From Oscillospiraceae bacterium (GTDB lineage Bacteria; Bacillota; Clostridia; Oscillospirales; Acutalibacteraceae), in the NCBI GenBank assembly GCA_015065545.1, contig SVQA01000013.1:1-38335 (forward strand): 38,335 nt of DNA. Reading direction: 5' to 3'. Both the position numbers and the translations under genes were made by a program. The notes below the pieces were generated by a model. That model was given only the letters and a program-made list of their open reading frames with translations. It was not told the DNA's origin and made no database searches. Shown in pieces: positions 21,816-31,800 of this stretch (its first letter is position 1; each line of letters starts with the position of its first letter).

Positions 21816-24800
21816 TTGAAAACAAAGAAATTTTTTGGTAAAAGAGTATTAAGCTTATTGCTTACTCTTTTAATGGTGCTTTCTTTAGTGCCTGTTTCCT
21901 TGATTAACACATCTGCGGCAAACGAAACAGACGATGTGTACGGCTTTAAGGTGGAAATCAATGCTCACACAGCTACTACCAAAGACACAACCTTTTCAGA
22001 CACAACGGGTAACACAAGTGCTATTTATGACTTGGTTGTAACTCAGAATAGTTCTACAAGCTTCACATTTACTTATCGGTTGGCAATGGCTCGGGATAAA
22101 TACAACACTTTCTGGCTAGATAATGAAACAGTAACCATTAACGACTTTAGCTGCGATACAGATTATTACGCAAAGATTGATTGTAGCGGTACTAGAGCAG
22201 ATGGTTCATACAGCAGTATTAAATACACTTATTATCTTGAAATCAGCCGAAACGAAGGTCACAAATTTGGCAAATGGGAACCTAATTATATTTATGAAAA
22301 TTTAGATAATTTCTGTAAAAGGGATTGTGCAATTTGCGGATATACTGAATATATGGGTCATAATTACGCTGAAGCCACCTGTGAAAAGGGCAGACATTGC
22401 ACAAGATGCGGTGTAACAGTTAGTGAACCTGTTCCCACTGCTCACACCTTTGGTGCTTGGTCACCAAACGGTGACGGAACTCATACCCGTACCTGCAAGT
22501 TTAACTCTGAGCATACTGAGACCTTATCTTGCTCTTATAGTGCAGCTACCTGTACAGCTTCTGCAAAATGTACAGACTGCGGACACACAAAGGGTGACCC
22601 CGACAGCGAAAATCACACAAGTGAAGAATTTAAGTACGTGCAGGGCGAAAATGGTGTTCACAATAAGTACCATGCCTGCTGTAATGCTTTTATCAAAACA
22701 GAAGACTGCACTTACAGCACAGCTACTTGTACAGATTCTCAAAAATGTGTTCACTGCGGTTATGAAAACGGCGTCATAGACAAAGATAACCACACAAGCA
22801 CAGAGATTAAGTATGAGCAGGGCGAAAACGGTGTTCACAACAAGTACCATGCCTGCTGCAACGCTTTTATCGAAACAGAAAACTGCTCTTACAGCACAGC
22901 TACTTGCATGGCTGCTGCAAAATGTACTTATTGCGGTTATATAAATGGTGAACCTGACAGTGATAATCATACAAGCACAAAATTTAAGTACGAGCAGAAC
23001 TCTGCCGATGTTCACAACAAGTATCATGCTTGTTGCAATGCTTTATTCGGAACAGGAGAACATACTTATGACAAAAACAGCAAGTGTACATTGTGTTCTT
23101 ATCAGTGCGAACATCCGTCTTTTACTGATGGCTACTGCGACAAATGTAATTACAGATGTACACATCCTGTAACAGATGGGGATACCTGCCTGATTTGTAA
23201 CGAGTCTTTGGAAATACCCGAATTAGTTAACGGTGTTTATGAAATTTTCACTGAAAAACAGTTGATTTGGTTTGCGGATTTTGTAAATGCAGGCAATACT
23301 TCTGCTAATGCAATCCTTATGAATGACATTGTTGTGAATGAGGGTGAAATGACCGCAAATACCGACAGTAAAAGTGTTTATCATTGGTCACCAATCGGTA
23401 ATAATGATAATAGATACGCAGGTACCTTTGATGGTAACGGCAAAACTGTTTCAGGCCTATATTTTAACGATACCACTACTAATTATGTTGGTCTGTTTGG
23501 GGATATTAACAAAGGCGGTGTTGTTAAAAACACGGGAGTTATAAATTCTTATTTCAAAGGCTACAAATATGTAGGTGGAGTGGCTGGCTTTTGCTCGGGT
23601 ACAATCACCAACTGCTATAATACAGGTAGTGTAACGGGAGTATACTATGTTGGTGGAGTGGTTGGTCGGAACTCGGGTACAACCACAAACTGCTATAACA
23701 CAGGCCGGGTAGATGGACATACTTCTGTCGGGGGTGTATGCGGTATCATAACTAGTTCTACAAGTGCAGTTCTAGCCAACTGTTACAACACAGGCAATGT
23801 AATACTTGGGTTTAGTTATGGTGGCGGTGTGGTTGGTGAAAGTACCGCTGGTGCCACAATCACAAACTGCTACTACTTAAACACAGCTTTTAAGGGTGGA
23901 ATTTACGGAAAAGATGTAGCCGGCTCTGCTGAGGCAAAAACAGCCGAGCAGTTTAAGGGCGGTGAGGTTGCTTACCTCTTACAGGGAACTCAGTCAGAAG
24001 AAATCTGGGGTCAGAAATTAGGTACAGACACCTACCCTGTAATTGGTGGTGACAAGGTTTATTATGGTTATATCACTTGTGATAAAGCTGATGATACGAT
24101 TGGTTATACTAACTTAGTATCATCAGAAACAGTTAAGCCTGAGCACACCTGGTCAGGTGACTGTGACAACACATGTAATATATGTGCTCAAAAGCGAACA
24201 GACACAGCCGAGCATACATATTCAAGTGACTGTGATGAAATCTGTAATATTTGTGACGAAGTAAGAACAACTGATGTACTCCATAATTTTGAAAACGGCA
24301 CTTGTACAGCTTGTGATATGCTTTGCGGGCACAACTTTGACAAAGGTTTTTGCACAGTTTGCGGTGAGCCTTGCCAGCATAAGTGGGAAGACGGCGTTTG
24401 CACAATCTGCTCAGAAGCTTGCGAGCATAATTTTGACAACGGCTTCTGTACGGTGTGCGGAGACTTCGAGCCTGCAACACTTAACGAAGATAGCGTGTAT
24501 GAAATTGCAAACGCAGGCCAGCTTTATTGGTTTGCCGAGTTTGTAAATGCAGGTAATGCTAACGCAAATGCTATCCTTACGGATGACATCATAGTCAACA
24601 CCGGTGACGTTGCAGGCTGTGGCGGTGTAAAGGACGAGTCATGGCTTAGCTGGACTCCAATTGGAAATAATTTAAACTTCAAAGGTATTTTTGACGGCAA
24701 CGACCATTATATCAGCGGTCTTTATCACAATGAGTCAACAACTTATAACTTTGGTCTTGTTGGCAATAACTTTGGTACAATCAAAAATGTAACAGTGAAA

Positions 24801-27800
24801 AACTCCTATTTAAGTGTTAAGGAGAGAGTAGGTGCAATTTGCGGCTGGAATGAGGGTTTGATAGAAAACTGTGCTAACATAGGTTCATATTGTAAAGGTG
24901 ATTTATGTGTCGGCGGTATAGCAGCAATGACATCAAATGGTACCATCCGCAATTGCTATAATAGCGGAACGATTGATTGTGCAACATACAGAGCCGGCGG
25001 CATTACAGGTGTTATTCAGAAGGTTTCTGTAATGGAGAATTGCTTTAGCTGTGGCATAGTTTATAATGTTGAAAATTCCAACGTAGGAGCCCTTGCAGGT
25101 TTAATTACTAATACAAATACTACGGTAGCAGAAGTCACCAATTGTTATTATGATAAGGATGTTTGTGATGATGATGCTTTTGGCTTCAACGGCGGTGCAA
25201 ACGCAACTGAAACAATCAGTTCAGTAGAAGGCAAAACTTCTGCACAGTGTGCAAGCGGTGAGGTTGCTTACCTCTTACAAGGTACTCAGGCAGAGGAAAT
25301 CTGGGGTCAGAAAATTGGCACAGATACTTACCCTGTATTCGGCGGTGACAAGGTTTACTACGGCTACACATCTTGTGCATATGACTCAGAGATGGTTTAT
25401 ACCAATACTGAGGTATCAGACGTAAGACCCGCTCACAAAGAGCTTAGAGCAGAATTCACTTGGGATGGGCCTTATGATGGCGAGTGCTACGTTTCTGTAG
25501 AGCTTTATTGCACTGAGTGCGGTGGCTATGCAGATTTCGGTTCGGGTTATGCTACACTCAAAGAAACAGTTGAGGCTGAGGACTGTATGCACCAGGGCTC
25601 AGAGCTTTACGAGGTTACCTTTGAGTACGAAGGCGTAACTTACACAGATACAAAGAGCTTTGCGTTAAAGAGCGACAACCACACAGGCGAGCTTGTAAAC
25701 GGCTTCTGCACTACTTGCGGCGGATATCAGAAGCCCGAGGTAGACCTTGGCGAGGATCCCGAGTGGGATTATGACGATGTATACCTGATTTCAAACGCAG
25801 GCCAGCTTTATTGGTATGCTCAGAAGCTCAATGAAGAAGATGTCGAGCTTCATGCAATGCTTATAAATGACATTACAGTTCCCGAGGATGCTCCCAACTG
25901 GACTCCCATTAACTGCAGTTATGCTTACTTTGACGGTAACTTCAAGACTATCTCAGGTCTTAAGTGCGTTGACACAGAGGCAACTTATGTAGGTCTCTTT
26001 GGTAACGAGGGCTGGTGGTACGAAATTACCAACCTTCATATTACAAACAGCTACTTTGAGGGTAATGATAGCGTTGGTGCTGTGGTTGCCTCTTTAGGCA
26101 ACGGAGGTTTTGTTAAGAACTGCTATGTAACAAACACAATCGTTAAGGGTGACAGCTATCGTGTTGGTACTCTGGTTGGTTACTTAGGAAGCGGCAACAT
26201 CATCAACTGCTACGTTGATACCGATACTTTGGCAGGTTACTATAATAGCAGCTACGGTACCATTGAAAACAGCTATTACCTCTCAGACACAGACGATGGC
26301 AACGGCGGTAAGACTGCAGAGCAGTTTGAGTCGGGTGAGGTTGCTTACCTCTTACAGGGTCAGCAGACTGAGAACATTTGGGGTCAGAAAATCGGCGAGG
26401 ACACTTACCCCGTATTCGGCGGTGATAAGGTTTACGCAGTAACTAACTGTAAGGACGAGGTAGTTGGCTACAGCAACACAAACGAGAGTGGTAAGCATAA
26501 CGTTGTTGACGGTGCTTGTGCAAACTGCGGACTTTCAAGCACAATTTTATCGGAAATAGAATTGCTTAAGCGTGCTATTGCGCATACAAACGAAAAAGCA
26601 GACGAGAACAACGTTCTGGAATCCAAAAAAGAGCCGCTTAATTTTATTTACCAAGAACTTCTGGCAATAGGAAAGCGAGAAGAATCGGGCCAAGTATCAA
26701 GTTTAGAGTTAGTAAAAATATCATTGTCATCATACATGGATCAACTTGAAAACGGTATTGCTGACGGCACCTGGATTAAGGCAGACTATACCGAGATTGA
26801 TGCGGCTGTTGCAGAGATAGAGTCCGGTGGTGCAACAACTGATAAAGTGAGTGCAAAACTTGAAGAAATCAAATCAGAGATTTCAGTTATGAAGGAAAGT
26901 TCCGAAACCTCAAAGGCAGATGTGGCTGTGTTGATGAAAGAGGTAGAGGCACTCAAAGACTGTGTCAGCGGAAATCATATTTTTGAAAACGGCTTCTGCA
27001 CAATTTGCGGTGAGGAAGAACCCGTTGACAAGCTCGCAGGCTACACTATAAGCCTTGGCGACAAGATTGCCGTAAACTACTATATGAGCCTTACAGAGAA
27101 AACAGTAAATGACGCAAACGCAAAAATGGTATTCACAGTTCCCGACACAGCTTCAACATATACAGTTGAAATTCCTGTAAGCAGTGTAACTCCTAACGCT
27201 GATGGCTACTATGTATTTACCTGTGAGGTTGCGGCTAAGGACATGACATCTGTTATTAAGGCTCAGTTTATCACAAGTGACAAGGAGCTTGCTCTTGACG
27301 ATTACTCAGTACAGGAATATGCAGAGGTTATCCTTTCTGATACTGTTAAGTACGAAAAAGAGCAAGAGCTTGTAAAGGCAATGCTCAACTATGGTGCTCA
27401 GGCTCAGATTTACTTCGGCTATAACACAGATAATCTTGCAAACGATACAGATTATATGAACGAAGAAGAAAAGGTAACTGAACTTTACGGCTTTGCAGGT
27501 GCTCCCTTTACACTTGAGGGCGAGGAAGCAGGCGTTACATACTACGGCACATCACTTGTTCTCGAAACAGAGGTTGCATTCAAGCACTATTTCATTATTG
27601 ACGAAGGCATTGATGTGGATAGCCTTGAAATTACCTGTGATTATCCTGTAACTCTCAAGAAGAGCGGCAATCTCTATGTGCTGAAAATCAGCAATATTCC
27701 CGCTAATCAGATTGGTAAAAGCAGTATGGTTGTGAGTATCGGCGGTATTACTCTGGATTACACCATTTACAGCTATGGTGCCCTTGCTCAGAGTGCAGGT

Positions 27801-27872
27801 AAAACAGAACTCTGGACTGTTTTGAGTGCTCTGGCACATTACGCAAATGCTGCATCGTTGTATGCAAAGTAA
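21816..27872 (+). CDS. Giant exported surface protein with CxxC and GLUG repeats
   Basis: The 2018-residue protein starts at TTG 21816, well placed behind AAGGAGG. A Sec signal peptide (about 1-35) is followed by an unknown N-terminal domain; Cys-x-x-Cys repeats (about 160-460 and 775-890); three copies of a module that opens like YEIANAGQLYWFAEFVNAGN (near 475, 892, 1318), runs into GLUG-type repeats (NCYNTGSVTGVYYVGGVVGR) and closes with GEVAYLLQGTQ-x5-IWGQK-x-G-x-DTYPV; a helical, probably coiled-coil region (about 1570-1720); and a C-terminal domain (about 1738-2018) shared with the 1443-residue protein. GLUG repeats occur in bacterial surface and IgA-protease-like proteins. No catalytic motif is recognised. 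It is probably an adhesin or substrate-binding surface protein. There is no LPxTG, so the shared end may anchor it. Confidence 0.85.
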   Translation: MKTKKFFGKRVLSLLLTLLMVLSLVPVSLINTSAANETDDVYGFKVEINAHTATTKDTTFSDTTGNTSAIYDLVVTQNSSTSFTFTYRLAMARDKYNTFWLDNETVTINDFSCDTDYYAKIDCSGTRADGSYSSIKYTYYLEISRNEGHKFGKWEPNYIYENLDNFCKRDCAICGYTEYMGHNYAEATCEKGRHCTRCGVTVSEPVPTAHTFGAWSPNGDGTHTRTCKFNSEHTETLSCSYSAATCTASAKCTDCGHTKGDPDSENHTSEEFKYVQGENGVHNKYHACCNAFIKTEDCTYSTATCTDSQKCVHCGYENGVIDKDNHTSTEIKYEQGENGVHNKYHACCNAFIETENCSYSTATCMAAAKCTYCGYINGEPDSDNHTSTKFKYEQNSADVHNKYHACCNALFGTGEHTYDKNSKCTLCSYQCEHPSFTDGYCDKCNYRCTHPVTDGDTCLICNESLEIPELVNGVYEIFTEKQLIWFADFVNAGNTSANAILMNDIVVNEGEMTANTDSKSVYHWSPIGNNDNRYAGTFDGNGKTVSGLYFNDTTTNYVGLFGDINKGGVVKNTGVINSYFKGYKYVGGVAGFCSGTITNCYNTGSVTGVYYVGGVVGRNSGTTTNCYNTGRVDGHTSVGGVCGIITSSTSAVLANCYNTGNVILGFSYGGGVVGESTAGATITNCYYLNTAFKGGIYGKDVAGSAEAKTAEQFKGGEVAYLLQGTQSEEIWGQKLGTDTYPVIGGDKVYYGYITCDKADDTIGYTNLVSSETVKPEHTWSGDCDNTCNICAQKRTDTAEHTYSSDCDEICNICDEVRTTDVLHNFENGTCTACDMLCGHNFDKGFCTVCGEPCQHKWEDGVCTICSEACEHNFDNGFCTVCGDFEPATLNEDSVYEIANAGQLYWFAEFVNAGNANANAILTDDIIVNTGDVAGCGGVKDESWLSWTPIGNNLNFKGIFDGNDHYISGLYHNESTTYNFGLVGNNFGTIKNVTVKNSYLSVKERVGAICGWNEGLIENCANIGSYCKGDLCVGGIAAMTSNGTIRNCYNSGTIDCATYRAGGITGVIQKVSVMENCFSCGIVYNVENSNVGALAGLITNTNTTVAEVTNCYYDKDVCDDDAFGFNGGANATETISSVEGKTSAQCASGEVAYLLQGTQAEEIWGQKIGTDTYPVFGGDKVYYGYTSCAYDSEMVYTNTEVSDVRPAHKELRAEFTWDGPYDGECYVSVELYCTECGGYADFGSGYATLKETVEAEDCMHQGSELYEVTFEYEGVTYTDTKSFALKSDNHTGELVNGFCTTCGGYQKPEVDLGEDPEWDYDDVYLISNAGQLYWYAQKLNEEDVELHAMLINDITVPEDAPNWTPINCSYAYFDGNFKTISGLKCVDTEATYVGLFGNEGWWYEITNLHITNSYFEGNDSVGAVVASLGNGGFVKNCYVTNTIVKGDSYRVGTLVGYLGSGNIINCYVDTDTLAGYYNSSYGTIENSYYLSDTDDGNGGKTAEQFESGEVAYLLQGQQTENIWGQKIGEDTYPVFGGDKVYAVTNCKDEVVGYSNTNESGKHNVVDGACANCGLSSTILSEIELLKRAIAHTNEKADENNVLESKKEPLNFIYQELLAIGKREESGQVSSLELVKISLSSYMDQLENGIADGTWIKADYTEIDAAVAEIESGGATTDKVSAKLEEIKSEISVMKESSETSKADVAVLMKEVEALKDCVSGNHIFENGFCTICGEEEPVDKLAGYTISLGDKIAVNYYMSLTEKTVNDANAKMVFTVPDTASTYTVEIPVSSVTPNADGYYVFTCEVAAKDMTSVIKAQFITSDKELALDDYSVQEYAEVILSDTVKYEKEQELVKAMLNYGAQAQIYFGYNTDNLANDTDYMNEEEKVTELYGFAGAPFTLEGEEAGVTYYGTSLVLETEVAFKHYFIIDEGIDVDSLEITCDYPVTLKKSGNLYVLKISNIPANQIGKSSMVVSIGGITLDYTIYSYGALAQSAGKTELWTVLSALAHYANAASLYAK
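23230..26430 (+). repeat. Three large internal repeats in the surface protein gene
   Basis: Each unit begins with a VYEI/VYLI...QLYW(F/Y)A segment (near 23240, 24490 and 25770) and ends with nearly identical DNA, GGTGAGGTTGCTTACCTCTT followed by ACA(G/A)GG (near 23964, 25257 and 26334). The first and second units are closer to each other than to the third, whose GLUG part is shorter. The repeats point to module duplication and could recombine. Confidence 0.8.
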
Positions 27873-27895
27873 ATAAATATAATCCGAAATATAAT

Positions 27896-27938
27896 AAAAG
27901 CTCCCGACAGTCATTTGTGTGTCTGTCGGGAGCTTTTG
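27896..27938 (+). terminator. Rho-independent terminator after the surface protein gene
   Basis: AAAAGCTCCCGACAG (27896-27910) pairs perfectly with CTGTCGGGAGCTTTT (27923-27937). The CTCCCGACA core is the same as in the terminators at 7687 and 18544. Confidence 0.93.
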
Positions 27939-27992
27939 CAGTGTATAGAAAAAAGAGAGTTAATTTTACTGCTGAATAAAGAAAACAGCCGT

Positions 27993-28020
27993 GTCAATAC
28001 TATTTACAGAACGTATTGAC
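27993..28020 (+). promoter_or_regulatory. Inverted repeat abutting the sigG ribosome-binding site
   Basis: GTCAATAC (27993-28000) is perfectly inverted as GTATTGAC (28013-28020) around a 12-base loop. The ribosome site GGAGG begins at the very next base (28021). It may be an mRNA hairpin that tunes sigG translation or a regulator's operator. Confidence 0.5.
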
Positions 28021-28032
28021 GGAGGTATTTGT

Positions 28033-28818
28033 TTGCAGTACAGCAAGGTGGAAATTTGTTCGCTTAATACAGCAAATCTTAAGGTGCTCAAGGAAGCAGA
28101 GAAGCGAGAACTTTTACAGATTATCAGAAACGGCACAGAGAAAGAACGCAAGGAAGCCAGAGATAAAATGGTGCAAGGGAATTTAAGACTGGTGCTCTCT
28201 GTTATTCAGCGATTTACAAGCAGAACGGACAATCCTGACGATTTGTTTCAGGTAGGTGTTATCGGACTTATAAAGGCGATTGACAATTTTGATCCGGAGC
28301 TTGATGTTCGCTTTTCAACCTACGGTGTGCCTATGATAATAGGCGAGGTAAGGCGGTATCTTAGGGACAATAATCCCATAAGAGTCAGCCGAAGTATGCG
28401 GGATACTGCCTACCACGCCATGCAGACAAAAGAGATGCTTACAAATAAGCTTGGCTATGAGCCGACGGTGGAGCAGATTGCAAAGGAGATGGGAGTGCCC
28501 AAAGAGAATGTAGTGCTCTCCCTTGAGGCGATTGTGGAGCCTGTGTCCCTTTACGAGCCTGTCTTTTCCGACGGAACAGACACAATATATGTTATGGACC
28601 AAGTGGGCGATACTGTCCGCGACACAGATTGGCTTGAGGAGATAGCCCTCAAAGAGTCTATTAAGAAGCTCTCCGACAGAGAGAAGCGGATTTTAACATT
28701 GAGATTCTTACGAGGCAAAACCCAAATGGAAGTAGCCGAGGAAATAGGAATCTCCCAAGCTCAAGTAAGTAGAATCGAAAAGGGTGCTCTCGACACCATA
28801 AAAAGAGAAGCATTTTGA
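28033..28818 (+). CDS. sigG: RNA polymerase sporulation sigma factor SigG
   Basis: The 261-residue protein is a sigma-70 family factor that directs late forespore transcription. The start KVEICSLNTANLKVLKE matches the short N-terminus peculiar to sigma-G, followed by the family-defining GNLRLVLSVIQRF, DDLFQVGVIGLIKAIDNFD (region 2), FSTYGVPMIIGEVRRYLRDN, a region 3 stretch, and TQMEVAEEIGISQAQVSRIEK (region 4.2 helix-turn-helix). The open frame extends upstream to 27991, but TTG 28033 is preferred: it lies 7 bases after GGAGG and gives the expected N-terminus. In many Firmicutes sigG follows spoIIGA-sigE; here neither is in the window. A terminator follows at once. Confidence 0.93.
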   Translation: MQYSKVEICSLNTANLKVLKEAEKRELLQIIRNGTEKERKEARDKMVQGNLRLVLSVIQRFTSRTDNPDDLFQVGVIGLIKAIDNFDPELDVRFSTYGVPMIIGEVRRYLRDNNPIRVSRSMRDTAYHAMQTKEMLTNKLGYEPTVEQIAKEMGVPKENVVLSLEAIVEPVSLYEPVFSDGTDTIYVMDQVGDTVRDTDWLEEIALKESIKKLSDREKRILTLRFLRGKTQMEVAEEIGISQAQVSRIEKGALDTIKREAF

Positions 28819-28839
28819 GAATATAATGAAGACAGCAGA

Positions 28840-28880
28840 AACAGGATGCAGACTTTTAAAGGTTGCATCCTGTTTTTTGA
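28840..28880 (+). terminator. Terminator between sigG and the convergent BlaR1-type gene
   Basis: ACAGGATGCA (28841-28850) pairs perfectly with TGCATCCTGT (28864-28873), followed by six T residues. It lies between convergent genes and may serve both. Confidence 0.88.
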
Positions 28881-31800
28881 TTATTCTATTTGGTGGTTTG
28901 GGAGTTTAGTGCCGTTTTTGTAGATATTGATTTGATTAAATTCTACTTTCAGATCGAATTTGTGGGACTCGGCTTCTGTTAAAACTTCACCGTCATCGCG
29001 GACATATTCGTCTGTTTCGCCTTTAAGGTATACGTTGCCGTCTTCGTCTTCTTGGAAGCTTAAATTCATGTGTTTTCCGGTGAAGAAAGAGTTGTATTCG
29101 ATTTCTTCGTTTTCATCAAAGGCGATGATTCTGAAGGTGAAAATTCCGTAGGTTCCGCCTGCACCGATGATTACATCCTCGTCCTTGCCGTCTTTGTCGA
29201 TGTCAAAGGCCATTTGGTCGATTATGTGGTCTTGTGCCCACTGGGTTGAATACTCTTCAAATTCGGGAACTACTAAGTTGTTCACTGCATAATAACTCCC
29301 CTCGGGGAGTCGCTCGCCGTTCTGGTCAAGGACGATACCGCCGTTCTCAAAGAGAACCTGATATTTGTAGTTGAGAGGATTGTCGTCAAGAGAGGTGCAG
29401 ATTACATAGAGCTTATCGTCCTTTTCCTGAAAACTCAAATCATGAATTTGCGGCAAGACGAATTCACTGTAATATTCATGAACACCATACTCGTTTACGG
29501 TTATGGAGAAGGGATAATCCTGAGAATATATATTGAAATCGTTTATGCTCAGTTCTTCTTTCTTGCCGTCACCGTCAATATCGAAGTAGATAACATCCTT
29601 TAAGTGAGCGGCGGTTGCTGAGATTGTGTCGTTTGAATTAAAAACTAATTGAACAACAGTCTTTGTGCCTATGCTTTTTTCTATAAATACATAGAGGAAA
29701 TCGCCTGATTTTTTGAGGTGGATGTTGGATGCCTCACTAATATTAAGCTGTATGTCGGGAATTTCATACTGCTTTATCAGACCATTATCGTTTGCCAAAA
29801 GAAAAAGGGGTACATTCTGTGTGGAGGAGAGTGCAGGAAAAGATAGTGAGCAGTGCTCATCTTCACCGTCTTTGTCAATATCAAAGCGGATTGCTCTGAG
29901 GTTGTGATCAGAGGGGATTTCTTCTGAAGGAACCTCGATAGCGGTGATTTTTTGTCCTGATATTTCCAGCTTGTAAACAAGTGTTGTATCGTCGCCTTTT
30001 TGGAGAATGACATACAGATTTCCGTTTGCTTTTATAAGGCGGACTTGGGGCAGAGGCGAGCCGTCACGGTTTGGATTGTAGCTCAGATTGTAAATAACCT
30101 TGTACTCTGTTTCGCCGTTGTCGGTGATTATAAGATAGTATTGTTCGCTGCCGTTAATTACAAAATCTGATGCGTTTTGAGGTTTGAAGCCTATGTCACA
30201 AATTTCATTATCTCCGTCACCGTCAATATCAAAATGCACCAAGCGGTTGCCGTATGAGTCTGTTCTAATATCACCGCTTTTGTACTCGGATAGGGGTGTG
30301 AGTGAATACTCAAGCTCAGTTTTTTGCTTGTAGGAGTTGAGAATCTCTGTGAGTTCATCGTATGCGATATGTACATAGTCTTCTTCATTTTCACTCTTTG
30401 ATTTGAAGCTGACATCGTCCAATTCAATATCTGTGTGGTCTTCTTTTATTAGTCCCAAATCTGCGGCATAATAAGCATCAATGGTGATTCTCTCGATAAA
30501 TTCTATTCTGCCGTCAGAAAGCTTCATAAAGTCGTGTCCTGTAAGGGTAGAGCCGCCACTCCAAGTAAGGTGGATATATCCGTCTTCATAGAGCTTATGG
30601 AAGTATCTGTCACCGCTTGTGAAGAGATGCACAGTCTTGCTGTCTATCATAGTGTATGCATCGTATACATACCTTTGGTCCATAGATGTGATTATAAGCT
30701 CCTCTACTCCGTTAGAGTCTATATCAATTAGAGCGTAGCCTATCTCTGAAAGCTCATTGTGAGAGATGTATTTGTAGGAAGCATAGGGAAAATCGGGCAG
30801 AGGGGATGAGCCGTTGTACTCTTTCCACGGATGAGCGGCTATAATGGTTTCGATAATTTCTTCGTAGGTGTAGGGGATGACTTCTTCTCTGTCTTCTGCA
30901 GTGCGGGATAATTCGATTTTGAAAACCGCTTTGTCTTTAAAGGGAGGAGTAGCTTCTGTGTCATTTGCCGAATATTTGTATTTTGGAAGTTCGGATGATT
31001 CATCCTCGCAAAAACTAAGATGATATGAACTCGTAAATTCGAAAACATATTTATTTGCATCTCCATCTTCGCACTGAAGAATCAGCCTGTCGCCTTCAAT
31101 TTTGTAAGTTCCCATGGGCAGATAGCTGCTAGCAGGATGAAGAGAAAATTCAAATCGGCTTTCTTTAGGATAAAGCTTCAGATAAGAAATATTTGCCAAG
31201 CGGTTTTCATCTCTGTATGTGTACTTAAGGTAGCCCTCAGAGAGCTTGTCGATTGGCAGGGTGGCGATGGATTCTTCGCTTTGATTTTTTATATCTTCGG
31301 GAATTTTTGTTATCTCAAAAACTATCCATGCTTTACGCTCGGTGTGGAAGGTTTCGTTTGCGTTTCTACTGAATGTAGACTCGAATCTGTATGTGCCGGG
31401 TTCGGTAATATCAATGTTCCAAAGGCTGTACTTGTGGGTGTAAGAGCCTTCTTCGGGGATGATGTAGCCGATGAGAGTAAAAGCACTTTCACCCGTACGG
31501 ATGTCGACCCAGCCACTCTCGGGATCAATCTCCTGATAGATGAAGAACGGTTCGCCACAGGTGTAGCTTTCGTTGTTTTCGTTGTTCCACTTGATTTCGA
31601 TATAGCCATTGCTGTCGGCAGTTTTTCTGAGGTTTATATCTAAAAGCTCAAGGGATACACCCTCAATATCTGAGCCACTGTCGAGAATTTTTATGCCGTA
31701 TTCTGTAAAGCTTGCAGGGACTTCTTCCTTTTCCTTCTTTGACACAGGATTTGTAAGGAAGCAAAGACCGATTGCAAGGCAGAGAAGGAGTGAGAGCAGA

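Noticed and set aside
21816..27872. Sortase-anchored (LPxTG) surface protein
   Set aside because: The C-terminus has no LPxTG motif, hydrophobic helix or basic tail; it ends in the shared domain.
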